Origin: an uncultured Lentibacter sp.
Lineage (GTDB): Bacteria > Pseudomonadota > Alphaproteobacteria > Rhodobacterales > Rhodobacteraceae
Length of the DNA: 64,000 nucleotides
NCBI RefSeq assembly: GCF_937123735.1
Contig: NZ_CAKZKL010000025.1
Span: forward strand, 42,656 to 106,655
Direction: 5' to 3'
Shown: positions 26,282 to 33,517 of the stretch, in pieces
How positions within the stretch are numbered: the stretch's first letter is position 1
How the letters are laid out: each line of letters opens with the position of its first letter
Translations under genes and position numbers: made by a program
The notes under the pieces: generated by a model
The model's database searches: none
Told to the model about the DNA's origin: nothing
The model's input: the letters and a program-made list of their open reading frames with translations, nothing else

Positions 26282-27487
26282 ATGACCCGCAAACCCGCCG
26301 ATACCTACTCCCCGCTTTATTTCCTCGCCGCGCTTGGCGCGGGCGGGCTCTCTGTCACCTTCTTCATGTATCTGATGTTCTGGGTGCCCCACCCCGGCCG
26401 CCCCGTGCCGATCTTTGAAGACATCTTCGCCGCCTTCACAAACGGCCCAGCCGCCCTGCAAGCCGGTATCGTCATTGCCGTCATCGGCATCGCCGCCATG
26501 ACGTTTTTGAACGTCAAATACCTGCTCTGGAACTACAGCGCCTTGGCCCGCTTCCAAAAAACAGAAGCCTACAAAGCCTTGCGCAACTCCAATGGCGAAA
26601 CAACCCTGCTGGCCGCCCCGCTGGCCACCGCCATGACAGTTAACGCCTTGTTTATTGTCGGCCTGGTCTTTGTGCCCGGCCTCTGGACGATCATCGAATA
26701 CCTCTTCCCGCTGGCGCTTGTTGCCTTTGGCGTGCTCGGGGTTTGGGCCCTGCGCCTGATCGGCGATTTTCTGGGCCGCGTGCTCAGTGAAGGGGGCGTC
26801 TTTGACGTCACCTCCCACAACAGCTTTGCCCAGCTCTTGCCCGCCTTCGCACTGGCCATGATCGGCGTGGGCTTCTCAGCGCCTGCCGCCATGTCTCTCA
26901 TGCCGGCCACCGTCGCCATCTCTCTGGTCATCTCCACGTTCTTCGCCATCGCAGCGCTGGTCTATACGGTCGTGGCGCTGATCACCGCCTTCGGCTCCAT
27001 GTTGCAACACGGCACCGCGCGCGAAGCCGGCCCAACCCTGATGGTCATCGTGCCAATTGTCACCATCCTGTCGATTCTCTTCTTGCGTCAGGCCCACGGG
27101 TTGCACACCACGTTCCAAACCCATGACAACGCCGGCGCCACAATGGTCTGGTTGTCTCAGATGATCGCCCTACAGGTGCTGTTTCTCATGCTGGGCCTGA
27201 CAGTGCTGCGCCGTCAGGGATATTTCAGCGACTTTGTCTTTGGATCAAAAACCTCACCAGGCTCCTATGCGCTGGTCTGCCCCGGCGTTGCTTTCTCCGT
27301 GCTGTTGCACTTCTTTGTCAACAAAGGCCTCGTTGCAGCCGGTGTCATCGCCCAGTTTGGCGCGCTCTACTGGGGCATCACCGCAATTGCGCTTGCCTCG
27401 CAAATCCTCATGATTTTGTTGGTCCTGCGCCTCAACAAGCAGCATTTTTCCGAAGCCCCAGCGCCCAGCGCCGTGGCCGCAGAATAA
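26282..27487 (+). CDS. Polytopic membrane protein, possibly TsoY-like; function unknown
   Basis: This 401-residue inner-membrane protein has about ten hydrophobic helices. A first segment (LYFLAALGAGGLSVTFFMYLMF) is followed by a short soluble loop, and the only cysteine I see lies in ALVCPGVAF, in a late membrane region. ATG 26282 is preceded by AAGGA. The fold size recalls SLAC1/TehA-type carriers and, from memory, a family called TsoY whose members include selenoproteins; I cannot verify this. The promoter holds two SqrR-like operators, which hints at sulfide/persulfide control. The start overlaps no neighbour and the gene appears monocistronic. Confidence 0.7.
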   Translation: MTRKPADTYSPLYFLAALGAGGLSVTFFMYLMFWVPHPGRPVPIFEDIFAAFTNGPAALQAGIVIAVIGIAAMTFLNVKYLLWNYSALARFQKTEAYKALRNSNGETTLLAAPLATAMTVNALFIVGLVFVPGLWTIIEYLFPLALVAFGVLGVWALRLIGDFLGRVLSEGGVFDVTSHNSFAQLLPAFALAMIGVGFSAPAAMSLMPATVAISLVISTFFAIAALVYTVVALITAFGSMLQHGTAREAGPTLMVIVPIVTILSILFLRQAHGLHTTFQTHDNAGATMVWLSQMIALQVLFLMLGLTVLRRQGYFSDFVFGSKTSPGSYALVCPGVAFSVLLHFFVNKGLVAAGVIAQFGALYWGITAIALASQILMILLVLRLNKQHFSEAPAPSAVAAE

Positions 27488-27605
27488 GCGCAGCTCACCA
27501 CCCCGTCACAGGCAGGCCCCCATGGCCTGCCTGTTGCATTTTCGCGAACCACTTGAAACTGCCCACACAAAAAGGGCCGCGCCCAAGACTTGCGAGTCCC
27601 CTACT

Positions 27606-27626
27606 TTGGTAATATCGTTTTACCAA
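27606..27626. promoter_or_regulatory. FadR/GntR-type operator
   Basis: TTGGTAA-N7-TTACCAA is a perfect 21-bp inverted repeat ending 17 bp before the GntR-family gene start. TTGGT...ACCAA half-sites are typical of FadR-subfamily regulators (PdhR/LldR type). Placement so close to the start implies autoregulation. Confidence 0.75.
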
Positions 27627-27643
27627 TTCCAAAGGGGCCCTTC

Positions 27644-28411
27644 ATGCCGTTTCAACCTGTCCAGCCCGAAAAACTCAGCCGCGCAGTTGTGCGCCAGATC
27701 GAGCAGTTGGTGTTGCGCGGCATCCTGCGCCCGGGCGAGCGGCTGCCTGCAGAGCGCGAACTGGCAGAGAAGCTCAACGTCTCCCGCCCCTCTCTGCGTG
27801 AAGCCATTGGCGAGCTTCAGGAGCGGGGCTTGCTGGCCAGCAAGGCCGGCTCTGGCGTCTATGTTGCAGATGTGCTCGGTTCAGCCTTTTCAGATGCGCT
27901 GATCGAACTTTTTTCCTCCCATGAGGAAGCGGTCTTTGATTATCTGGCCTTCCGCCGCGACCTGGAAGGGATCGCCGCCGAGCGCGCCGCCCGTCTCGCC
28001 TCGGAAACAGACCTCAAGGTGATCAACCAAGCCTACGAGCGCATGGCCAACGCCGACAAACGCACCGGCGCCCAGAAGGAAGCCGAGCTTGACGCCGCCT
28101 TTCACATGTCCATCATCGAGGCCAGCAACAACGTCGTTATGTTGCATATGATGCGCTCGATCTTTGATCTTCTCAAGCAAGGCGTCTTTTACAATCGCAC
28201 ACGGATTTTCCAGCAAAACACAACCCGCGAGGAGCTGCTCGCGCAGCATCGCGCCATCAACGCCGCGCTCCAACAACGCGACCCGTCAGGCGCGCGCCAT
28301 GCAGTTGAAACCCACCTCAACTTTGTCAACGCCGCGCTGGCCGATCAGATCAAATCCGACAAGAACGAAGATATCGCCCGCCTGCGCTTTCTGCACGACC
28401 GGGTAGATTGA
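27644..28411 (+). CDS. FadR-subfamily GntR transcriptional regulator
   Basis: This 255-residue regulator has an N-terminal winged helix (RPGERLPAERELAEKLNVSRPSLREAIGELQERGLL, residues about 30-65) and a C-terminal FCD ligand domain with metal-ligand-type residues (AFHMSIIEASNN, EELLAQHRAINAAL). FCD regulators of this type respond to carboxylic acids such as lactate, glycolate or pyruvate. The target pathway is not in the window: upstream is an unrelated membrane protein and downstream the convergent F0 operon. The start 27644 follows an AAGGGG ribosome site; a 5' extension in the open frame covers the operator. Confidence 0.9.
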   Translation: MPFQPVQPEKLSRAVVRQIEQLVLRGILRPGERLPAERELAEKLNVSRPSLREAIGELQERGLLASKAGSGVYVADVLGSAFSDALIELFSSHEEAVFDYLAFRRDLEGIAAERAARLASETDLKVINQAYERMANADKRTGAQKEAELDAAFHMSIIEASNNVVMLHMMRSIFDLLKQGVFYNRTRIFQQNTTREELLAQHRAINAALQQRDPSGARHAVETHLNFVNAALADQIKSDKNEDIARLRFLHDRVD

Positions 28412-28423
28412 TCTGCCCAAAAG

Positions 28424-28453
28424 AAAAACCCGGCCGCGACGGGCCGGGTTTCT
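28424..28453. terminator. Bidirectional terminator between the GntR gene and the F0 operon
   Basis: A perfect 10-bp stem (AAACCCGGCC/GGCCGGGTTT, 28426-28435 and 28442-28451) with a 6-nt loop sits between convergent stops. The minus-strand transcript of the atp operon gets the tail TTTCTTTT, so it is a strong terminator there and a weaker one for the plus strand. Confidence 0.85.
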
Positions 28454-28475
28454 AAACTTGTCTCGTAAACTTGCC

Positions 28476-29048
28476 TTAGTGCAGCTTGGCGTCAACCTGT
28501 GCAATCGCATCGTCGATCAGCTTGTTGCCTGTGGCCGCTGTCATCTGCTTGGTCACAACATCACGCGCCGCAGCCACCGCCACAACAATCGCAGTGTCAC
28601 GCACCTCTTTCACAGCCGAGGCTTGCGCACTGTTCAAACGGTCCTTCGCAGCCGCCAAACGGCGCGCAACAGAGGCTTCAATATCGGCCTTGGCCTGTGC
28701 CGCAGCCGCAGCCGCTTCTTCTTTGGCCGCTTCCACAATGCGGTTGGCCTGCTCCTGAACCTGCTTTTGCTTGCGCTCGTAATCGGCCAGAACACTCTGG
28801 GCTTCGTCGCGCAAAGCGCGCGCCTCGTCCAGCTCGCTCTTGATTCCCTCTGCGCGGGAATCAAGCATCCCACCGATCATTGAAGGCACTTTGAAATAAA
28901 TCAAAACCCCGATGAAAACAAAGAACGCAATCGCAACAATCAGGTCTGTGTTGCCCAGCGACCAGAAGTAAGCCGAAAACGGGTTCTTGCTGGCTGCCAG
29001 CGCAGGGCTGGCGGCTGTCAGGGCGAGGAGAATTGAAAGTTTCCGCAT
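28476..29048 (-). CDS. atpF: F0F1 ATP synthase subunit b
   Basis: This 190-residue peripheral-stalk subunit has an N-terminal signal-like segment (to about ALAASKN), one membrane helix (about residues 35-55, IVAIAFFVFIGVLIYF) and a long charged alpha-helix that binds F1. It is the last gene of the F0 operon. The second b-type gene just upstream makes a b/b' heterodimer, as in other alphaproteobacteria. Confidence 0.95.
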   Translation of the reverse strand: MRKLSILLALTAASPALAASKNPFSAYFWSLGNTDLIVAIAFFVFIGVLIYFKVPSMIGGMLDSRAEGIKSELDEARALRDEAQSVLADYERKQKQVQEQANRIVEAAKEEAAAAAAQAKADIEASVARRLAAAKDRLNSAQASAVKEVRDTAIVVAVAAARDVVTKQMTAATGNKLIDDAIAQVDAKLH

Positions 29049-29052
29049 CTTC

Positions 29053-29589
29053 TTACCCTTTCATCCGTGCCGTCACAGCGGCGGTAATGGTCTTGGCATC
29101 AGCCGTCCCACCCATCGCAGCAACAAGCTCTTTTGCAGTGTCTTTCGCAACGGCTTTCACGCTCTCAAGCGCGCCTTCACGAATGGCTGCAATCGCTTTT
29201 TCGCCCTCGGCCGTCTGCGCGGCAATCTCTGCATCAGCCTTGGCCAAAGCAACGTCGAGGTCTTTTTGAATATCTGCCTTGGTCGCGGCAATGATATTGT
29301 TGGCTTCACTGCGGGCATCTGCCAGCGCCTGGTTGTAAGCGGCCTCAGCCTCTACAGCCTTCTGCTTGAGATCTTCCGCGGCCGCGATATCGTTGGTGAT
29401 CGTGCCCTGACGCTCTGCCAGAACCGCCGCAATGCGGGGCAAGGCAACCCGTGACAAGACAAGATAAATCACGACAAGCGTGACCACGAGCCAAAAAATC
29501 TGGTTCGCCCATGTGGAAAAATCCAGCTGGGGCATACCTGGGGCCGCGTCGGCTGCTGTGCCTGCGGCGTCGTGCGTTTCGGTCGCCAT
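29053..29589 (-). CDS. atpG: F0F1 ATP synthase subunit b'
   Basis: This 178-residue protein has an N-terminal soluble stretch (about 1-25), one membrane helix (about 28-48, [19 protein letters not shown]) and a helical stalk. It is the b' partner of AtpF. Four bases separate it from atpF. The symbol atpG (b') follows alphaproteobacterial usage and should not be confused with the gamma subunit; atpF2 is also used. Confidence 0.94.
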   Translation of the reverse strand: MATETHDAAGTAADAAPGMPQLDFSTWANQIFWLVVTLVVIYLVLSRVALPRIAAVLAERQGTITNDIAAAEDLKQKAVEAEAAYNQALADARSEANNIIAATKADIQKDLDVALAKADAEIAAQTAEGEKAIAAIREGALESVKAVAKDTAKELVAAMGGTADAKTITAAVTARMKG

Positions 29590-29672
29590 GTGGGCCCTCC
29601 TTCGGGAACTTGCCTGATCACCGGACGAGCGCTAGGCGCCCATCCGGCCGTAAGGATCGTTGTCCGAAAAAG

Positions 29673-29897
29673 TTAAACGGCGAACATCAGCAGAAGCGCG
29701 ACGAGGAACGAGAAGATCCCCAGAGCTTCGGCAAAAGCGATACCGATGAAGAGAGTGGCTGTTTGTGAAGCCGCCGCTGATGGGTTGCGCAATGCGCCGG
29801 CAAGGAAGTTGCCTGCTACGTTGCCAACACCAATAGCCGCTGCGCCTGAACCGATAGCCGCGAGGCCTGCGCCGATGTGTGCGAGATCGCCTTCCAT
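29673..29897 (-). CDS. atpE: F0F1 ATP synthase subunit c
   Basis: This 74-residue hairpin protein forms the rotor ring. Two membrane helices flank the polar loop RNPS (residues 37-40), and the proton-binding acid is Glu57 in FAEALG. The gene has a GGAGAATT ribosome site. An 83-bp gap separates it from the b' gene and 43 bp from the a gene. Confidence 0.97.
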   Translation of the reverse strand: MEGDLAHIGAGLAAIGSGAAAIGVGNVAGNFLAGALRNPSAAASQTATLFIGIAFAEALGIFSFLVALLLMFAV

Positions 29898-29940
29898 GTG
29901 AATTCTCCTTACGATTGGAAGTTTAGATTTCTTTCAAACC

Positions 29941-30699
29941 TTAGTGTGAAGGATGCAGGGCATCTTTCAGATACACGCAGGTCAGAATGGTGAAAACGTA
30001 TGCCTGAATAAAGGATACGAGAACTTCGAGACCATACATCGCCGTAATGGCGAGCACAGACACAGGGCTGATCACGGCAATCGCCGCAAAGCCTGCAAAA
30101 ACCTTGATAACCGCGTGGCCCGCCATCACGTTACCCGCAAGACGGATAGAGTGGCTCACAGGGCGCACGAAATATGAGATGATTTCAATAATCGCCAGCA
30201 CAGGGCGCAGCGCCAATGGCGCGCTTGAAACCCAGAACAGGCCAAGAAACTTTGTGCCGTTCTTCACAAAACCCACGATGGTCACGGTCAGAAAGACCAA
30301 CATCGCCAGCACCACCGTCACCGCAAAATGCGAGGTCGGCGTGAAGGACATGGGCAGAAGGCCAAGGAAGTTTGAAAAGACAATGAACATGAACAGCGTC
30401 ATGATGTAGGGGAAGAAGCCGACAGCGTCTTTGCCCGCAACATCTTCCACCATCTTGTAGACAAAACCATAGGCCAGCTCAGCCACCGATTGGGCCCGCC
30501 CGGGGATGCGCGCGCGGCGCGAGGTTCCAAAAACCATCAGCGCAATCACCGCAACAATCGCCAGCATCATCCAAAGCGAAGCATTGGTGAAGGTGAACAT
30601 ACCCATATGCTCACCGCCAAACAGCGGCTTCACAATGAATTGGTCCATCGGATGGAATACGAGGCCACCCTCTTCTGCGCCGTGTGCTTCAGTCGCCAT
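29941..30699 (-). CDS. atpB: F0F1 ATP synthase subunit a
   Basis: This 252-residue membrane protein forms the proton half-channels. The essential Arg lies in [11 protein letters not shown]; the family features FTNASLWM near the N-terminus and HPSH at the C-terminus are present. I chose ATG 30699 (MATEAHG), since the longer frame upstream only overlaps atpI. It begins 2 bp after the atpI stop. Confidence 0.96.
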   Translation of the reverse strand: MATEAHGAEEGGLVFHPMDQFIVKPLFGGEHMGMFTFTNASLWMMLAIVAVIALMVFGTSRRARIPGRAQSVAELAYGFVYKMVEDVAGKDAVGFFPYIMTLFMFIVFSNFLGLLPMSFTPTSHFAVTVVLAMLVFLTVTIVGFVKNGTKFLGLFWVSSAPLALRPVLAIIEIISYFVRPVSHSIRLAGNVMAGHAVIKVFAGFAAIAVISPVSVLAITAMYGLEVLVSFIQAYVFTILTCVYLKDALHPSH

Positions 30700-30701
30700 G
30701 A

Positions 30702-31046
30702 CTAACCCTTTTCGTCTCTCGCAGCCTGAGCCGCTTCCTGTGTCCGCTGGATCTCTTGCGCTGAGCGGAGCATCGTCTTCACACCCGCCGCAAGGCCCAT
30801 AAATGTAAACAGCACCATGAATACCGGGAGAGTCCCAAAGGCCCAGTCGAGCCCATATCCGATGCCAAAGCCAAGGCCCAAACCGGCCACCAGCTCGATC
30901 ACCATCCGCCACGCCAGCTGCGCTTGAGAGTAGTGCTCATCCATGTGGTCTTTGGGTGCCTGCGCCGCCTTGACCGCCTTGATGCGCGCATCAAGCGCGC
31001 TCAGCTGGTCCTGGTCGTCTGGTCCTGACACGTCAAAAGCCCCCAT
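30702..31046 (-). CDS. atpI: ATP synthase protein I
   Basis: This small membrane protein of about 114 residues has two helices ([22 protein letters not shown] and [21 protein letters not shown]). AtpI helps assemble the c-ring or import magnesium for F0. It is the first gene of the F0 operon. I preferred ATG 31046 (MGAFDVSG) because AGGCGG lies about 9 bases upstream; an in-frame ATG at 31082 is possible. Confidence 0.85.
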   Translation of the reverse strand: MGAFDVSGPDDQDQLSALDARIKAVKAAQAPKDHMDEHYSQAQLAWRMVIELVAGLGLGFGIGYGLDWAFGTLPVFMVLFTFMGLAAGVKTMLRSAQEIQRTQEAAQAARDEKG

Positions 31047-31082
31047 GGACAGTTGCCGCCTAGCTAGAGCGCGGCGCGCCAT

Positions 31083-31432
31083 GAGTCAAGCCGCCTGCGC
31101 GCGGCAAAAAGGCTTCAGTAACCCACTGAACCTAAACAAAAATAAATCCAACCGCCCCAGCGCCCTCCCCCGCACGCCCCCACCCATCGGCCCCGCAAGG
31201 GCCAAAAAGCGGCGCGAAGCTCATTCAACCAAAAGGTTGATCTTCACCGCAGCACGGGCGCCACCGCCGGCAAACAGGCGCCCCCCGGGCCCTTCTTCTG
31301 GTCAAAAATACCTGAACGCGCCGCACGCCCGGCCACCGCCGGTGCGGGGGCTCCCAACCGCCGCGCCGCCGCGCGCGCACATCCTGTGTGCCGCAGGCAC
31401 GCCGCTCAGACACCTGCGCCGCAATCAAACGG
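31083..31432. other. Intergenic region between atpI and the ArsR gene
   Basis: About 350 bp holds no convincing gene. It contains a perfect palindrome TCAACC-AAAA-GGTTGA (31225-31240) and a partial copy of the multi-hairpin repeat tail, CTTCTTCTGGTCAAAAATAC followed by CTGAACGCGCC (about 31291-31320), lacking the G-rich hairpin. The promoter of the F0 operon should lie at its left end, but I see no clear -35/-10. Confidence 0.6.
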
Positions 31433-31461
31433 TTGACGGCGTCTGCGCCAGACGCAAGATA
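31433..31461 (+). promoter_or_regulatory. Promoter with embedded palindrome upstream of ArsR-type gene
   Basis: TTGACG (31433-31438) is a good -35. Between it and a weak -10 (AAGATA, 31456-31461) lies the perfect inverted repeat GCGTCTG-CGC-CAGACGC (31439-31455). The gene starts six bases later with no ribosome site, so the mRNA may be leaderless. The position fits an operator at which the regulator represses itself. Confidence 0.55.
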
Positions 31462-31466
31462 ACGCC

Positions 31467-31796
31467 ATGACCCAAGCGCTCGATCTCACCTTTGCCGCTC
31501 TGGCCGATCCAACCCGCCGCGCCATCCTCACGATGCTGCTGGAAGATGACATGGCCGTCACAGATGTCGCCGAGCCCTTCGACATGAGTCTCGCAGCGGT
31601 CTCAAAACATCTCGGCCTGCTCACCCGGGCCGGGCTGATCTCCCAGGAAAAGCGCGGCCGGGTGAAGTGGTGCAAGCTTGAGCCCGACGCGCTCAAGGCG
31701 GCCTCTGTCTGGATGCAGGGGTTCGGCCAGTTTGATCCGGTCAACCTTGAGGCCTTTGAGCGTTTCTTGGCGCGCGAGCTGCCCGAACGCTCCTAA
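31467..31796 (+). CDS. ArsR-family winged-helix transcriptional regulator
   Basis: This is a 109-residue DNA-binding protein. The HTH reads LADPTRRAILTMLLEDDMAVTDVAEPFDMSLAAVSKHLGLLTRAGL, and KRGRVKWCKL forms the wing. It has one cysteine and no metal motif (no ELCVCDL or paired Cys), so it is not an arsenic or persulfide sensor of the classic types. It resembles the SdpR-like ArsR group whose partners are often SRPBCC proteins. Its stop overlaps the stop of the converging LysR gene. Confidence 0.88.
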   Translation: MTQALDLTFAALADPTRRAILTMLLEDDMAVTDVAEPFDMSLAAVSKHLGLLTRAGLISQEKRGRVKWCKLEPDALKAASVWMQGFGQFDPVNLEAFERFLARELPERS

Positions 31797-32668
31797 ACGG
31801 TGCGCAACCGCTCCTTGAGAAACGCGGCGACAGCCTGCACCTTGGCGGTGCGGTGCAAATCCATGTGGCTCACAAGCCAGAGCCGCGCGCCCCAGCTGTC
31901 GACGGGGCCAGCTATCTTCACAAGCTCGGGCCAGACCGCCTCGGCGCCATCCGATAAAAAGCCAAGCCCGGCCCCGGCCCGCACAGCCGCATTGGCGATC
32001 TGAAAATCGCCGGCGCGAAACACGATCTGGCTCTGCGCCACCGTTTCTTCCAACCACTTGTAGTAGGGTGCGCCCGCGTCCGGCTCGGCACTGCCCACAA
32101 AACGGTGCCCGGCCAGATCATCAAGCCCCGCCGGACGGCCATGCGCTGCAATATAGCTCTGGGAGGCATAAAGGCTCACCGCAGCGTCGCAAAGCGGCTG
32201 CACCACATTGTCCGGCTCTTCCGGTTTCTGGGCCGCAGCCCGAATGGCAATATGAGCTTCCCCATATTCCAGCCGATACACCCGTGAGCCAGCCAGATAG
32301 CGCAGGCTGAGCCCCTCGTGCATATCCTGAAACTCTTTCAGAAGCGGCACCACCCTTGGTGCAATCTCGCCCAGCGAGGTCACAACCAGCTCACCGCTCA
32401 CAGCTGTGCTGGTGCCATGTATCAACGCTTGCAGCTGAGAAAACTGCTCCGCCGTCGCCTGGCCCACGCGCAACAGCTCAAGCCCTGCCTCTGTCGGCGT
32501 GTATCCGCGCGCATGGCGCTGGAACAGCTTTGCCCGCAACCGCGCTTCCAATGCGTCAATATGGCGTATCACCGTGGCGTGATGAATGCCCAGACTCTCC
32601 GCCGCACGGCTCACAGTGCCCTCTTTCGCCACATGATAGGCCGTTTTGATCTCGTCCCAGTTGTCCAT
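31793..32668 (-). CDS. LysR-family transcriptional regulator
   Basis: This 291-residue regulator has an N-terminal HTH (VAKEGTVSRAAESLGIHHATVIRHIDALEARL) and the periplasmic-binding-like effector domain typical of LysR proteins. Such regulators usually control a divergent gene, but here the neighbour upstream is a small exported protein about 295 bp away on the same strand, so its target is unclear. I chose ATG 32668 (MDNWDEI); an open frame extends 22 codons upstream without a ribosome site. Confidence 0.9.
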   Translation of the reverse strand: MDNWDEIKTAYHVAKEGTVSRAAESLGIHHATVIRHIDALEARLRAKLFQRHARGYTPTEAGLELLRVGQATAEQFSQLQALIHGTSTAVSGELVVTSLGEIAPRVVPLLKEFQDMHEGLSLRYLAGSRVYRLEYGEAHIAIRAAAQKPEEPDNVVQPLCDAAVSLYASQSYIAAHGRPAGLDDLAGHRFVGSAEPDAGAPYYKWLEETVAQSQIVFRAGDFQIANAAVRAGAGLGFLSDGAEAVWPELVKIAGPVDSWGARLWLVSHMDLHRTAKVQAVAAFLKERLRTV

Positions 32669-32826
32669 AAGGCGGCCCATCCCGTGCATTTCGCTTGTGC
32701 CGACCCTAACGCACGAATCAGCCATTGCAATCACCTAAGCCGACAGGCGCGCAGGCTCGCAAGCCAACAGCCGGGCCGCGCCCACACGCTCCCTGCCATG
32801 CGGGGCAGTTGCAGGGGGCATCGCAC

Positions 32827-32854
32827 AGGGCGTTTCAGGGCGCGTTTCAGGGCG
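32827..32854. repeat. Short direct repeats in the gap before the LysR gene
   Basis: CAGGGCG occurs three times in a row (CAGGGCGTTT, CAGGGCGCGTTT, CAGGGCGC), with unequal spacing. It lies in the 295-bp gap between the LysR start and the small exported-protein gene. I see no gene there. Confidence 0.4.
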
Positions 32855-32963
32855 CACTCTTTTCAACGGCCAACCCCAAAAACAACTTCAGCGCCAGCCC
32901 TGCCGCACCTCCCACAAAGAGACGCAACCAAGCTGACGCTGAAATCTTTTGTTTTAGAAAGGC

Positions 32964-33185
32964 TTAGGTGCCGCTTGCTGCTGCAATCGCCAAAGCAACC
33001 AGAGCCGCAGCCGCCATACCCGCGCCTGAACCCGCTGAGCCCATCGAGCCAGCTGAGCTGCCTGCAACAGGTGTCGTGTCAACAAACACATCTGATTCCA
33101 TGACGGCGGTGTCGTTGCTGCCTGCGGCGGCAAATGTAGGGGCTGCGATCAGAGCGATAGCGGCAAACTTTGCTACAGTTTTCAT
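32964..33185 (-). CDS. Small exported protein with hydrophobic C-terminus
   Basis: This 73-residue protein has a signal peptide (MKTVAKFAAIALIAAPTFAAA, cleavage near residue 21), a short acidic middle (ESDVFVDTTPVAG), a Gly/Ser/Ala-rich linker and a C-terminal hydrophobic helix (MAAAALVALAIAAASG). The layout matches small Rhodobacteraceae proteins often annotated near ferrochelatase; no function is known. A GAGG ribosome site precedes ATG 33185. The promoter region carries a run of ten G on this strand. Confidence 0.7.
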   Translation of the reverse strand: MKTVAKFAAIALIAAPTFAAAGSNDTAVMESDVFVDTTPVAGSSAGSMGSAGSGAGMAAAALVALAIAAASGT

Positions 33186-33517
33186 ATTAGGATCCTCGTT
33201 AAAATGCTACTAGCCCCTCGAAACTAACGTCCCCCCCCCCAATCAGCAAGGGCTTTGTCGGCCTTTTTCACTGCAACGCCTGATTGTGGCAAAAAAGTAG
33301 CCCTCCGCGCAAAGCCCCGACATGCCTCCACAGCCCCGCGCTTGACCCGCCGCCCGCAAAGGCGTAAAGCAGCCCTCAATATACGGAAGCACCAGATCTT
33401 CCGGTCTCGCCTGTCGAGATCGCCCCCCGTCAGCGAGTGTCGCCCACGGGGGCGCATTGTCATTGAGCGGCCCGCTCTGTCTGACGGGCCAAACCGCGGC
33501 GCAAAGGAGCCAACGGA
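33186..33517. other. Divergent promoter region with C10 tract
   Basis: This 332-bp gap lies between the small exported protein and ffh. It holds a run of ten C at 33231-33240, 46-55 bp upstream of the minus-strand start. The remaining part shows no convincing ORF; the longer open frames on either strand are shadows of ffh. The ffh promoter is presumably in the right half (ribosome site AAAGGAG at about 33503). Confidence 0.6.

Noticed and set aside
31467..31796. ArsR-type gene as an SqrR/BigR persulfide sensor for the 26.2-kb operators
   Set aside because: It has only one cysteine and lacks the conserved Cys pair of SqrR/BigR, and its own promoter palindrome (GCGTCTG) differs from ATTC-N8-GAAT.
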